Source: Pseudomonadota bacterium (GTDB lineage: Bacteria; Pseudomonadota; Gammaproteobacteria; Xanthomonadales; SZUA-38). From it: a DNA stretch of 61,261 nt. The DNA is taken from the NCBI GenBank assembly GCA_039033415.1, contig JBCCCR010000007.1, positions 1 through 61,261 on the forward strand, in the 5' to 3' direction. The notes below the pieces were generated by a model. It did no database searches. It was not told where the DNA came from and worked only from the letters and a program-made list of their open reading frames with translations. Positions 1 to 7,718 of this stretch are shown here, piece by piece (positions within the stretch are counted from its first letter, which is position 1; each line of letters opens with the position of its first letter). The translations under genes and the position numbers were made by a program.

Positions 1-91
1 AGCGAGATGAATGGTATTTCAGGGCTTCCTCAAACAGACGAACGGCTCGCTCTCGGACTTCCGGGGAATAGCGGGGGGATTTCTTGTTCAT
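1..91 (-). CDS. IS3-family transposase OrfA, N-terminal part
   Basis: Thirty codons are visible from the ATG at 91-89 and are open to the window edge. The residues match the conserved start of IS3-group OrfA proteins, in which RERAVRL begins the helix-turn-helix that binds the terminal repeats. OrfA is normally about 90-100 residues and feeds the OrfAB fusion by -1 frameshifting. This copy has no stop in the visible part, unlike the related fragment at 3108-3230. Confidence 0.7.
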   Translation of the reverse strand, partial: MNKKSPRYSPEVRERAVRLFEEALKYHSSR

Positions 92-141
92 GACTCCAGT
101 TTCTCAACATTTGGAGTCTCCAGGAAACCCGGGGTGGTTCA
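1..141 (-). mobile_element. 5' end of an IS3-family insertion sequence, cut by the window edge
   Basis: The minus strand from position 91 encodes the start of an IS3-type OrfA (MNKKSPRYSPEV, then RERAVRLFEEAL). This is the usual N-terminus of the small helix-turn-helix protein translated before the OrfB integrase. The probable outer tip is TGAACCACCCCGGG, read inward from 141. The stretch from the tip to the start codon (TGGAGACTCC, then AAATGTTGAGAA) recurs at 3230-3262. The element runs off the left edge, so whether it is intact is unknown. Confidence 0.75.
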
Positions 142-245
142 TGATGAGGTAGAACCCCAATGCTAGAAAACACCAGTCTTAGCCTGTGTAAGATTCGCGG
201 ATGCGTACGCAGGAACCGTGACTCTTAGGGACACAATAAGGAAAT

Positions 246-797
246 TCAGATTAGTAGGTTTGCCTGCTCAATCAGCCAGCTTACACCTGGAATTTCCTCA
301 GCCCTAATTCCAAACACCTCAAATCGATACATAGTGAAATAGATAAATACTAACCCAATAGTCATCCAACTCAACATGCTTGAGATAAACCGCAAAAAAC
401 CTTTTTTGTTTAGATCGGCGTCTCCATTGGTTGTTGGATCAGGCTCCCTGAGTGCTTTCCAAAGCGCTATAAACAGGAGAAACACGACATAAAGGAAAAA
501 CACCCCGAGTGCTATTCGTGCCAAGAAAATAACTTCGGGATTGGCGTATTGACTGAGGAATTCAGACCAATTCAACGGATCAAAAAATAGTGCGAATGGC
601 AAAAAGGTCACGAACGCAACTGACGAAATATTGAGTATGACCTGGATTGCAGTAGCAATCAGATCGTGCAGCGTTCCAATTAGATTTCCAAACGCCCTGA
701 TCGCTCTATTGATTGAATGACCAGTATGTTTCAGCCCTTGGGCTATGGAGTACACGACCTGACGAAAGGACTGGTTAATTACCCTGAGAACATTCAT
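246..797 (-). CDS. hypothetical 3-TM membrane protein
   Basis: 183 residues starting at the ATG at 797. I do not recognise the family. About 45 amphipathic residues precede three hydrophobic segments, near residues 52-72, 88-112 and 138-158. A short polar loop rich in D, N and K lies near residues 117-132. It sits alone between an IS end (141) and another IS end (1004), and its GC is lower than in the later regions, which fits an acquired gene. Nothing suggests an enzyme. Function unknown. Confidence 0.55.
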   Translation of the reverse strand: MNVLRVINQSFRQVVYSIAQGLKHTGHSINRAIRAFGNLIGTLHDLIATAIQVILNISSVAFVTFLPFALFFDPLNWSEFLSQYANPEVIFLARIALGVFFLYVVFLLFIALWKALREPDPTTNGDADLNKKGFLRFISSMLSWMTIGLVFIYFTMYRFEVFGIRAEEIPGVSWLIEQANLLI

Positions 798-1003
798 TTC
801 CTTACCAGTTGAAGTGGCAATGGTGGTGTGATTTTATTCCAACTGCGCGTCAGTGCGAGCCCGCTCAGAAAAGTATCGGTAAGGTGGAATTCCCACGGAG
901 CAATCGTTTGGAAAAGCGGCGCGCGGCGCCGCCGTTTCGCTTTCGGTGTAGAAATACTTATACCACACTGCCACCCTGGTCCACTGCCCGCCAGAGGTAG
1001 CAT
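798..1003. other. intergenic stretch beside an IS end
   Basis: No convincing gene. A 69-codon open frame on the minus strand (794-1003) starts at the IS boundary and has a basic, low-complexity composition. It is more likely the chance continuation of a decayed element than a gene. A GC-rich partial palindrome lies near 914-932. Confidence 0.4.
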
Positions 1004-1245
1004 TGATACGGCCTGAGTTTTCCCGACACCTTCTTCCTACACAGCATACTGCTGTTCATACACCACCGTTGAGGCAGGATCATTGTGTGTATGACGGCGC
1101 TTCGGATTGTAGAACAGCTCGATGTATTCGAAGACCGCCTGCCGCGCATCATCCAGGGTGCGATTTTTTCGTCGTCTGATTTTTTCTTTCTTTAGGGTGC
1201 CGAAGAAACTTTCAGCCACGGCGTTGTCGTAGTGTCCGCGTCCGG
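1004..1245 (-). mobile_element. 3' fragment of an IS3-family element
   Basis: The outer tip is probably at 1004, reading inward TGATACGGCCTGAGTTTTCC, which resembles the right ends of IS3-family elements. Inside lies the C-terminal part of an OrfB integrase. Homology ends near 1245. The OrfA start and left-end flank of a similar element, in the same orientation, lie at 3108-3290, so the two may be halves of one element separated by 1.9 kb. Confidence 0.65.
1037..1245 (-). pseudogene. IS3-family transposase OrfB, C-terminal remnant
   Basis: Residues GRGHYDNAVAESFFGTLK are the integrase-core segment carrying the final catalytic Glu (AESFF). They are followed by FEYIELFYNPKRRHTH, the usual IS3 C-terminus, and a stop at 1037-1039. 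Everything upstream, including the DD of the DDE triad, is missing. The nearest in-frame Met after the break would give only 60 residues, so this piece cannot be an active transposase. Confidence 0.8.
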
Positions 1246-1306
1246 TTGCATCTATTGACTAGTACGCTTAACTTCGGGGCTCAACAGCTGGAAAGCACAA
1301 ATCGCA

Positions 1307-2689
1307 ATGTTCTTCAAAAGCAATTCGGGTGTTACACCCTTACGAAATCGGGCTCTAGCGGTTCTCCTCGCTTATCCGCCGCTGGCGTACGGGGTGTTGG
1401 AGGCTACCCAGTTTTTTTCCGAAGAATTGCCAGTACTGCCTGCAGCGACCAATTCAATCGTACTGATCGCACTAACTGTGTTCTATCTATTTGCTGTGAC
1501 GTTTACGTGGATTTGGGATGGGCGTTCGGCTAGAGCCACCGACGCTGTCCCACGTTGTATTACGCGGCGAGCTGACTACTACAAGGAGTATTACCGCCTA
1601 ATAGAGGATGCGACAGAGGCGGTATTCATAGTTGGAGACGGGTTTTCTTGTCATGACGAAGAAAACTATCAGTACGCCAGCGGGTTGATCGCTGCGATGA
1701 ACACTGCGCTCAAGAACGGCTGCGTAGTAAAGCGTTTTCAATACAACACGACGTTGAGCCTTGCTTGGCTGCAAATGCTGTGGGATTTAAAAGCTGCGCA
1801 TGGCGACAAATTTCAGTTGTTCATGAAAAAGGAACTTGACCCAACCGCGCTGCCTTACGTGATTTGCCTCACTGATCCTCGAACGGATAAGGCTTCGGCC
1901 AATGTAATGTTTACACGCTCATCCGATACTACTCTGGAGGAGAAGAAAGGCGGTGCAGCGTTCATCGCCACAGGTCCGAACGACACCGAATTTGTCACGT
2001 TAATGAAGGAATCAGTGTCGGCTTTTTTCAGAAGCACCCACGCAATCGGGAGAGACGGACTAGCCAAGTTGCTTAGAGAGGTGCGCGACACACGCAGGGT
2101 TATGATCTACGAGCATTTGTCTAATCTCGAGTCCATCGAACTCGACTCCACTGCGTTGCGATCCGTAGCAAAAGAGCTTGGATTGCTCGACACAGATCTG
2201 GTGTTTGGTGTATCGGCTGAGATCCTGCAAGAGCGCGGTCAGCTTTATTTTGCGTTCGGATCGAATATGGACACTGCGCGAATGAACAAAAGATGCCCTT
2301 CTGCAAGGCCGCTTGCACTTGGCAAGGTGCGCGGCCGAGAACTTCGATTCAATATAATGGGCACAATCGGTGAAGGAAAAAACGGCGGGATCGCCAATAT
2401 TGTGTCGGCAGACTCCTCGAAGTCTGTGTATGGAATTGTCTTTTGCGTCGATAAGGTCGAGCTTGCGGCTCTGAACGATCTTGAAACCAGCATGGGGTAT
2501 CGAGTTGAAAACTTCGATGTCGAGATAGATGGAAAATTTGAAGTCAAAGCGGTGGCCTACACTACCGAGGGCGAACCAGATAACTTTGCGCCAACCGCTG
2601 CTTATAAGCAGTTCATCGAAAATGCGTTGGAGAGAAACAAGTTTCCGGAACACTACAAAAAGGAAGTGCATCGTGTCATGGATGGTTGA
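1307..2689 (+). CDS. membrane protein with C-terminal gamma-glutamylcyclotransferase-like domain
   Basis: 460 residues. Two hydrophobic segments (about residues 17-38 and 48-70) anchor it. Residues 85-260 form an alpha/beta domain beginning DYYKEYYRLIEDATEAVF. It looks like the phospholipase-D-like fold, but I see no HKD motif. From about residue 316 the C-terminal domain has YFAFGSNM, the nucleotide-like loop of the GGCT/AIG2 family, and an acidic residue in DLETSMGY where the catalytic Glu is expected. GGCT proteins cleave gamma-glutamyl amides to 5-oxoproline. The fusion to a membrane anchor and a second domain is unusual. The gene lies between two halves of an IS3-type element. Role unknown; substrate modification or defence are guesses. 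Confidence 0.7.
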   Translation: MFFKSNSGVTPLRNRALAVLLAYPPLAYGVLEATQFFSEELPVLPAATNSIVLIALTVFYLFAVTFTWIWDGRSARATDAVPRCITRRADYYKEYYRLIEDATEAVFIVGDGFSCHDEENYQYASGLIAAMNTALKNGCVVKRFQYNTTLSLAWLQMLWDLKAAHGDKFQLFMKKELDPTALPYVICLTDPRTDKASANVMFTRSSDTTLEEKKGGAAFIATGPNDTEFVTLMKESVSAFFRSTHAIGRDGLAKLLREVRDTRRVMIYEHLSNLESIELDSTALRSVAKELGLLDTDLVFGVSAEILQERGQLYFAFGSNMDTARMNKRCPSARPLALGKVRGRELRFNIMGTIGEGKNGGIANIVSADSSKSVYGIVFCVDKVELAALNDLETSMGYRVENFDVEIDGKFEVKAVAYTTEGEPDNFAPTAAYKQFIENALERNKFPEHYKKEVHRVMDG

Positions 2690-3017
2690 TCTGGACTTGC
2701 GGCCAGGTTTTGCCGTCCTTATCTTGATGATGAACGTCGGTGCAAAGGCCCAATATCGAGTTACGTCCATATAGGCGTACGTGAGGAATCAGAATGACTA
2801 GATCGGTGTGATCAACGTGCGAACTTCCCGAGGGATTTTCTGCGACTTGTTTATGGCGGGCAGACTAAAATTGCGTGGCGTTCTATAGCTGAGTTAGTCG
2901 CGACTTGATCTGACACCTGGCTTGATGAAAGCGAGGGTTACCGGTTTTGATGAAAGTGCGAATTTTCATCAAAAACCTTAGGATACAACCCTCGAGGGTC
3001 AGTCTACATAGAGGATC
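2690..3017. other. intergenic, IS-derived sequence with hairpin
   Basis: No gene seen. The right half (from about 2905) looks like the outer part of the IS481-type element whose coding start follows at 3018. It contains several copies of TGATGAAA and an inverted repeat. Confidence 0.4.
2943..2977. repeat. inverted repeat in IS-like DNA
   Basis: The left arm GGTTTTGATGAAA (2943-2955) pairs with TTTCATCAAAAACC (2964-2977) across an 8-base loop, with one bulged A. A related TGATGAAAGCGAGGGTTA lies just before it. It is probably part of the terminal region of the IS481-type fragment. Confidence 0.55.
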
Positions 3018-3107
3018 ATTGGAAACAAAATCGGATTGCTGAATCTGGCGGAAAAACTGGGCAATGTATCGGAGGCTTGCCAGATGATGGGCGTATCGCG
3101 AGATACC
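3018..3107 (+). pseudogene. IS481-type transposase, N-terminal remnant
   Basis: Thirty codons read GNKIGLLNLAEKLG then NVSEACQMMGVSRDT. This is the helix-turn-helix start of IS481-like integrases, which normally continue FYRYK. The first codon is ATT where ATG is expected, and the homology stops at RDT, where sequence of an IS3 OrfA in the opposite orientation begins. It is therefore a start fragment without its catalytic domain. Confidence 0.7.
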
Positions 3108-3290
3108 GATCTTTTCTGCGACCGACTTGGTAGCCGCCCAGCGGGATGAATGGTCCTTCAGGGCTTCCTAAGACAGACGAACGGCTCGCTCCCGGACTGC
3201 CGGGGAATATCGGAGTACTCTTTTATTCATAAACCCAGCTTCTCAACATTTGGAGTCTCCAGGCCTCCCCCCCGGGCGGGGAGGGGGTCA
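3108..3290 (-). mobile_element. IS3-family left-end remnant with broken OrfA
   Basis: From ATG 3230-3228 the minus strand reads MNKRVLRYSPAVRERAVRLS and then a TAG stop. After the stop the frame continues to match OrfA (EALKDHSSRWAATK, SVAEKIGIS). The copy is thus disabled by a nonsense mutation and cut near 3107. The flank TGGAGACTCC plus AAATGTTGAGAA is shared with the element at 1-141. Beyond it lies a GC-rich palindrome, CCTCCCC...GGGGAGG (3264-3284), and a candidate tip TGACCCCC at 3290. Confidence 0.7.
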
Positions 3291-4187
3291 ATAGCTGTTT
3301 TCGGCATCAAATTCCTCCAAGTACTCCGTTGCTCTAGAAACTGCTGCCAAAACTTCAGACGACGAGGTCACACCCAACGCGAACTCTAATAGCAATCTAC
3401 ACTTGCTGGTTCCAAGCACAGTGAAGACAGAAACCCCACAAAAATAGGAAATCTCGGAATTGGCTAGTTGCGAATCTCTTTTCGCTGGAGCCATGGCTTC
3501 CAATCTATTTAGGAAGCCTCCGAAATCACTCTCAACGGCCCCTGGATTCCTTTCAGAGAATTCAGCGGCAAACTGATTAGCCCGGTCAGGCATATTTCTT
3601 TCGCGAAGCTGATTCACAAATTCCATCGCGTAGCCAGTCTTTGCAAAGCGATTAGGCGCCGACGAGATTGCTTCAAGATAGTGTGTTTCCTGTACGGCAA
3701 GTAAATCCGTTGTATCGATTCTCCCTAGTAGGTAGCCTGCGAAGTGATGATCGTCGTGAGCATCTGAAAATTTGAGTTTCTGTAATTGCGTTACATAGCC
3801 ATTTAGGCTGTTGGTCATCGCATGTGAATTCGCTAACGTCTTCCAAGCTGAGAGATTTTCGGGGTCGGATTCCAACACCATTTTCGCCCACTCTTCGCCT
3901 AACGCTCTATACTTTTCGCTTTCCTTTGAATGCGGAGGATAGTCAAATGATGCGTGGTTTAGATAGGCTCTTGCGATGATCGCTTGAAACCTTAGGGAAA
4001 ATGTATTGGACTCCGCTCGTTGTGCCTCCAACTGTGCAAGCTTGACAGCACACCTTTTCGCAAAAATCTTGTTGCCGCCACAAAGCTGAAGCATCTCTTG
4101 TTCGAAATCAACTGTCGACGGCTGCGCAACCGCTAATGTTAGATTGAACCAGAGACACAAAAAGCCACAGCCACCAGCCCTATTCAT
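3288..4187 (-). CDS. secreted protein of unknown family, partner of the YD-repeat protein
   Basis: 299 residues from the ATG at 4187. That ATG overlaps the TGA of the upstream YD-repeat gene as ATGA, so translation is probably coupled. The N-terminus (MNRAGGCGFLCLWFNLTLAVAQ) is a signal peptide. The mature part is helical, with TPR-like spacing (EEWAKMVLESDPENLSAWKT and following), but I do not recognise the family. The stop TGA is also the first three bases of the TGACCCCC sequence at the neighbouring IS3 remnant, so the native C-terminus may have been lost. The arrangement suggests an accessory or immunity role for the upstream protein. That is inference. Confidence 0.6.
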   Translation of the reverse strand: MNRAGGCGFLCLWFNLTLAVAQPSTVDFEQEMLQLCGGNKIFAKRCAVKLAQLEAQRAESNTFSLRFQAIIARAYLNHASFDYPPHSKESEKYRALGEEWAKMVLESDPENLSAWKTLANSHAMTNSLNGYVTQLQKLKFSDAHDDHHFAGYLLGRIDTTDLLAVQETHYLEAISSAPNRFAKTGYAMEFVNQLRERNMPDRANQFAAEFSERNPGAVESDFGGFLNRLEAMAPAKRDSQLANSEISYFCGVSVFTVLGTSKCRLLLEFALGVTSSSEVLAAVSRATEYLEEFDAENSY

Positions 4188-7150
4188 GGGAGTACAGATA
4201 TAATCGTCGGTCGGCAATCCGGCTCAAATGGGTTGGGCAGCGTATCGTGCTCGTAATATCTCAGGGCTGCTGAATCAGCCTGTCTTAAGAAGCTATCTCG
4301 GTTAGCTGAATTAGAAGCCTGAATATCACTTCGCGAAAAACAGTTGTTGTCGTTGTTTTTGTCGGCTAGCACCGTTGGGTTGGTGCTCGACGAAAACATC
4401 TGGCCTCGGCAGTTTACAGCTCCAGACGATGCCAAATTGGCTTGGGTGAAAAAAGGATGTGTATGAATAATATCATCCTCCACCCAATTAAAACCCGATA
4501 TAGAACCTTGGCAGACATCACCAGTGCCTTCAGTACTCGTTATGTTTTGAATGAATGCACCCTGATCATTGCAACTAATGACAGCTCCGTATTCGTGCGG
4601 AACGTTTTGTGGTTGCGAATTCGCGAAGCCCTTCGCGGCCGCGGTCATTTGAGTGATGTTGCAAAAAGGTATTACATTTACTGAGAAATTTACGTTCCGG
4701 ATATTACCTCCTTCGCACGGGCACTCTGCCTTAAAGCTCGCAGAATATACTCCGCTCGCTTGGTAATTCTCGGTTCCCGACAACGTCAGCCCTTGCGAAA
4801 ATACAGGGTCGCCCTGTCCAGTGTCCCAAATCAGAAGGGGATTAGTAGAGCAGTTTCCCGTCAATACGCTTCCGGTAAAAAACACGTTAGCTCCTCGGTA
4901 AACAAAAACAGATGTAGTCGAAGTAAGGCTGCCCACGTCATCGTCCATTGAAGCCAATACTAAGCCGACGGTTCCTGCGCACGGGAGTGGCTCAGGATTG
5001 CAATTTATCGTGTAGTATTCCGGAGGAATAAAAAATGCGTTTGAGGGACGTTTGAAGTTAGCTTCATCATCGGTGTCGTTAGTTCTCGATACTTTGGTTC
5101 GTTCAAGCGCATTTACTATGGCGGATTGATTATCGGCGAAACCCCATTCGGACGCCAAAGCGAAGCCAGATCCACTGTTGTCTATAACGGCCCCATAAGT
5201 GCTGCCTATACCTCGGGTGTAACTGACATCCATGATCGACCCGTAAATGGCTGAGCTTCGAACTTCTAGTCTTTGTACCCCGCGCGTCCTAATGTCCTCC
5301 TGCTTTCGAAGATCGGGTTCATAGTCGTCATAGTCATAATGCCCAAGGAATTTTCCAGCATTTCTTACGCCGGTCACCCGTTGCAGAGGGTCATATGTAA
5401 ACGTCAGATCGGATGACGCTCTTTTAACACGAATCGGATTTCCCGCGGCATCATATTCAACTCGCATGCTCGGGGCGCCCACTGCATCAACTCCTACTAA
5501 TCTATTGGATTTGTCTAATTTGAAACTCTTCCTAACTGTTCGACCTGAAACCGTAGAGCTGATCGCAACGAGATTCCCAGATGCATCGTACTCGTAGTCT
5601 TCCACGTCTCCTTCATCGGTCTCTTGTCTAGACCTAAACCCCAGACTGTTGTATTGATAGCTAACTGATCCGCCATGGAAGAATTTGGTCCGCGCAAGTC
5701 GGCCAGTTGAACCGTACTCCAAAGTGGCGAACAATTCGCCGTCACGTTTAACCTGGTCAATTAACCCGATTTCGCTGTGCTTGAATTCATATTCAGCGTT
5801 ATCCGACGAAAAAAACGTAAGGTCTCCGAATCGGTTGTATTGATACGAAAACTCATGAACTCTCGCGGCCCAGCGATCTTTAGTTACCTGAGATAGCAAA
5901 TTTCCGTTGTCATCGTAAGTTTGAGTTTGGGTTGCATGTGCAGTGCGAGCAGTTACTACTTTTTTATGCCAGTTGTACTCGTAACCAACGGCAATTGCTC
6001 CGGAGGATTCATATCTGATTAGTTGTTCCAACCTGTCATCTTCAGCATATTCAAATTCAGCCTTCAGGACCCCATCCTCAATTAACTTGCTCACTCTATT
6101 TCGTGTGTCGAATCCAACCTCTGTGGTTAAGTCCAGACCATTTTTTATTAGATAGGTTAAGCCTTTTGAGTTTTGTTCAAATACCGACAGTGTATTTCCG
6201 CCGTCATACATCTCAGTTCGCTGTCCAATGTACTGGAATTTCGTAGCGACGCCTCCCGACATCATCGAAACAACTCGTTCTTGGTCATACTCAACCTCAA
6301 TGGAACTGTTTCCTAACGGATCAATCACCCTGATCAGCTGGCCAGCATCATCGTATTCGTACTTCCACGGATTTCCCGCAACATCAATTACTTCAATCAA
6401 CATACCGTTTTCACTATAACGATAAGATACCGACCTCTCAGACGAGTCGGCAACAGACTTTATCCTGCCTGTATTGATGTCCCGTTCCACCGTCATTTTC
6501 GATTTACCGCTTGTGAGTTCTGTTAGACGGTTGTTTGAGTCATATGCCAATTCAATTGTATTCAGATTGTTATCAACCACCTCTACCAGCTGGTAAGAGT
6601 CGCCAAGTTTGGCGAATTTCTTGACCCACAAATTTCGAAAATAAATCTCTATTTCATTTCCGACAAAAGAGATGTTCAGAAAGTCGGAGTAAAATGGTGT
6701 CTTAAGTGCAAGCACATCATCAGTTAGCTCCAACTCGTAAGTAGACCCGGACGAGTCGACATATGTGAAACTCAAATCGCTGTTAATACTTATTTTTTCA
6801 TACGGGGCGAGCTTCCATCCCCGACCAAAGTCTGTTCCGTCCCGCGCAGATGAATCGTAAACACGACCCAGAACAATCGGCAGTCTGGCTAACGTGACAA
6901 GGTCTCTACGCAAAAAAGTTAGGTTGCCGTCCCCCACATTTACGTTATTTACTTGTAGCCCCCTAAAAGGGGATTGTTCATTTGGAAAAAAAGTTTGAAG
7001 TCGCCTGCGATCTGATAATTCGTTCAAAAATTCTGCGAACACCATAGTAGGGTTGTCCGACTCAGGAGCCGCAAGACAAGGACCCGTGATGTATAGAAGT
7101 GCAGAGAAAACAAGAGCAATTTGCGAGCTAGCGAGCGAGAAAAATTTCAT
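4184..7150 (-). CDS. secreted YD-repeat (RHS-like) protein with JAMM/DUF4329-like C-terminus
   Basis: 988 residues from the ATG at 7150, with AAGG upstream (AAGGCGTTGATA-ATG). A signal peptide ends near CLAAPES. Residues about 50-640 hold many YD repeats (YEYDDAGQLIRV, YDASGNLVAI, YDAAGNPIRVKR, YDPLQRVTGV). An Ig-like cysteine-rich stretch follows (about 705-825). The last 140 residues contain HEYGAVI (Glu near 853), DDIIHTHP (His near 896 and 898) and FSRSD (939-942). This spacing is the E / HxH / SxxD pattern of JAMM/MPN folds seen in DUF4329 tips of RHS toxins. GC is clearly lower than in the later genes. It is shorter than classic RHS proteins and has its own Sec signal, so export rather than T6SS loading is likely. 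Confidence 0.75.
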   Translation of the reverse strand: MKFFSLASSQIALVFSALLYITGPCLAAPESDNPTMVFAEFLNELSDRRRLQTFFPNEQSPFRGLQVNNVNVGDGNLTFLRRDLVTLARLPIVLGRVYDSSARDGTDFGRGWKLAPYEKISINSDLSFTYVDSSGSTYELELTDDVLALKTPFYSDFLNISFVGNEIEIYFRNLWVKKFAKLGDSYQLVEVVDNNLNTIELAYDSNNRLTELTSGKSKMTVERDINTGRIKSVADSSERSVSYRYSENGMLIEVIDVAGNPWKYEYDDAGQLIRVIDPLGNSSIEVEYDQERVVSMMSGGVATKFQYIGQRTEMYDGGNTLSVFEQNSKGLTYLIKNGLDLTTEVGFDTRNRVSKLIEDGVLKAEFEYAEDDRLEQLIRYESSGAIAVGYEYNWHKKVVTARTAHATQTQTYDDNGNLLSQVTKDRWAARVHEFSYQYNRFGDLTFFSSDNAEYEFKHSEIGLIDQVKRDGELFATLEYGSTGRLARTKFFHGGSVSYQYNSLGFRSRQETDEGDVEDYEYDASGNLVAISSTVSGRTVRKSFKLDKSNRLVGVDAVGAPSMRVEYDAAGNPIRVKRASSDLTFTYDPLQRVTGVRNAGKFLGHYDYDDYEPDLRKQEDIRTRGVQRLEVRSSAIYGSIMDVSYTRGIGSTYGAVIDNSGSGFALASEWGFADNQSAIVNALERTKVSRTNDTDDEANFKRPSNAFFIPPEYYTINCNPEPLPCAGTVGLVLASMDDDVGSLTSTTSVFVYRGANVFFTGSVLTGNCSTNPLLIWDTGQGDPVFSQGLTLSGTENYQASGVYSASFKAECPCEGGNIRNVNFSVNVIPFCNITQMTAAAKGFANSQPQNVPHEYGAVISCNDQGAFIQNITSTEGTGDVCQGSISGFNWVEDDIIHTHPFFTQANLASSGAVNCRGQMFSSSTNPTVLADKNNDNNCFSRSDIQASNSANRDSFLRQADSAALRYYEHDTLPNPFEPDCRPTIISVLP

Positions 7151-7718
7151 TATCAACGCCTTATGACCTTTTTTCTTTTGGTAAATTATTACCCATTGGA
7201 AGTATTGTCAAAAGTGCAAATAATTTGGACAGCGAATGTAGCCACCAGCCCCGGCTGGGTAATTACGTGCGAAAACAGTCACTCAAGATCAGCCAAACGA
7301 AAGGCTAACCTCAGGTTTGCAGAGCGTTGATTAGTAAAGTCAACCGGACCTGCAAGACACTTATTCGGAAATCAGAGTGTTGCCCTACTCCATTTTACGA
7401 ATGCACTTTACGTGAGTCCTCGAAAATGGTCTGCAGACGTACGATCACAAAACTCGGCTACCTTTGGTACCGCTAGAAACCCCATAAGAGCAAGGTAGGC
7501 CCCTGCTAACGGGTTCTACCGCATGAATTCGGACGGTTGAGTTAAGTGTGATATCCGCTGCTGCCAGCACCGAGCTGACCCTTCGTTGACTTAAGCCATG
7601 GCGCCGATACTTAGACCACGCGGTGCTCTAGCGTGCTGGTCTCCCCAAGACCGCGGTAACACCAGCGGCGCACCTCGCGCAGCGAGCCGGAAAGCAAGCG
7701 AAGCGTTAGAATGACCCT
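7151..7718. other. 568-base gap without a clear gene
   Basis: I see no supportable coding region. The left part (to about 7330) is AT-rich and should hold the promoter of the YD-repeat gene. The right part is more GC-rich and directly precedes the aldo/keto reductase-like gene. No tRNA-like or strong palindromic structure was found. Confidence 0.4.

Noticed and set aside
794-1003. 69-codon minus-strand frame
   Set aside because: Starts exactly at the IS end, has no signal or domain, and overlaps the next start. Probably not a gene.
2060-2770. 236-codon minus-strand frame opposite the GGCT fusion gene
   Set aside because: No motif or start context. The plus-strand frame has clear domain signatures over the same bases.
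7400-7700. Possible tRNA or small RNA before the aldo/keto reductase-like gene
   Set aside because: I could not fold a cloverleaf or find a conserved T-loop. Nothing supports an RNA gene.
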